NCBI GenBank assembly: GCA_021827465.1
Contig: JAKAVX010000016.1
Span: 1-13,748, forward strand
DNA from: Deltaproteobacteria bacterium
Lineage (GTDB): Bacteria > Desulfobacterota_B > Binatia > Binatales > Binataceae
Direction of reading: 5' to 3'
Length of the DNA: 13,748 nucleotides
Shown here: positions 13,617-13,748 of the stretch, in pieces
How the letters are laid out: every line of letters begins with the position of its first letter
Position numbering within the stretch: the stretch's first letter is position 1
Position numbers and translations under genes: made by a program
Notes under the pieces: generated by a model
What the model was told of the DNA's origin: nothing
What the model saw: only the letters and a program-made list of their open reading frames with translations
Databases searched by the model: none

Positions 13617-13748
13617 CGCCGGTGGCAAAACGCGCGCGTCCGAAACTCTCGACGAACCATCGCCGTCCCCGCCACGCCCGCTCGGACGGCGCCGAGCGCC
13701 CGATCGGCGTCTTCGATTCCGGTATCGGGGGCCTCACCGTCCTCAAGG
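13613..13748 (+). CDS. murI: Glutamate racemase MurI, N-terminal part (cut by right edge)
   Basis: Only 45 codons are in the window. After a basic, unstructured leader of about 29 residues comes RPIGVFDSGIGGLTVLK (29-45), the diagnostic N-terminus of glutamate racemase. D35 and S36 of FDSGIGG are active-site residues. The enzyme makes D-glutamate for peptidoglycan in the cytoplasm. ATG 13613 overlaps the SPL-like stop by 4 bp. The leader is longer than in most MurI proteins, so a later start (for example GTG 13622) is possible, but the ATGA coupling favours 13613. Confidence 0.88.
   Translation, partial: MTPVAKRARPKLSTNHRRPRHARSDGAERPIGVFDSGIGGLTVLK

Noticed and set aside
12498..13628. 376-residue leftward ORF opposite the SPL-like gene
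   Set aside because: The plus strand carries the radical SAM motif and coupled neighbours; the antisense frame is a GC-driven shadow.
1..13748. CRISPR arrays, tRNA/rRNA genes, insertion sequences
   Set aside because: No spaced direct repeats, cloverleaf-like sequence, rRNA motifs or transposase-like reading frames were seen on either strand.

Overview
The window is visibly GC-rich, with Gram-negative-type gene content: a sigma-54 response regulator, secreted and membrane-anchored envelope proteins, and many overlapping genes. A GC-rich deltaproteobacterium-like or Binatota-like lineage would fit, but no rRNA or other phylogenetic marker is present, so this is only a guess. TGA is an ordinary stop in many genes here (kinase, TetR, PEBP, glycosyltransferase, hypothetical, SPL-like), so the genetic code is standard.

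Layout. (1) 1-2607, minus: a 2TM-domain histidine kinase and an NtrC-type sigma-54 activator, joined by an ATGA overlap; the regulator runs off the left edge. (2) 2608-2939: gene-free, with a candidate promoter. (3) 2940-3737, plus: an OMP-decarboxylase-like (HUMPS) protein with the catalytic tetrad intact but the phosphate-binding Arg position changed. (4) 3910-6531, plus: a compact four-gene run of AhpD/CMD-family protein, TauE/SafE permease, DUF1634 membrane protein and SDR, closed by a strong terminator at 6557-6595. (5) 6627-8398, minus: TetR regulator and luciferase-like flavin monooxygenase, again joined by ATGA. (6) 8572-8799, minus: a 75-residue excisionase-type HTH protein whose upstream region is rich in GCAAAA/TTTTGC words. 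(7) 9089-10257, plus: a secreted PEBP-family protein and a membrane-anchored SRPBCC protein. (8) 10404 to the right edge, plus: engB, a GT2 glycosyltransferase, a hypothetical protein, an SPL-family radical SAM protein and the start of murI, tightly packed or overlapping.

Main discovery: the AhpD/CMD gene (3910-4443) is interrupted by one in-frame TGA (4147-4149) exactly where the second Cys of the CxxC redox motif belongs, giving C77-L-T-U80. The same frame continues with family-typical sequence to 4443. A hairpin with an 8-bp perfect stem and a GGC loop starts its loop 20 nt after the TGA, as expected for a bacterial SECIS. The gene is best read as a 177-residue selenoprotein that routine annotation would split into two fragments. 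The selenocysteine machinery itself (selA/B/C/D) is not in the window.

Other points: the SPL-family protein lacks the hydrogen-donor Cys of true spore photoproduct lyases, and it is coupled to an unrecognised 180-residue protein. Both edge genes (regulator at left, murI at right) are partial.
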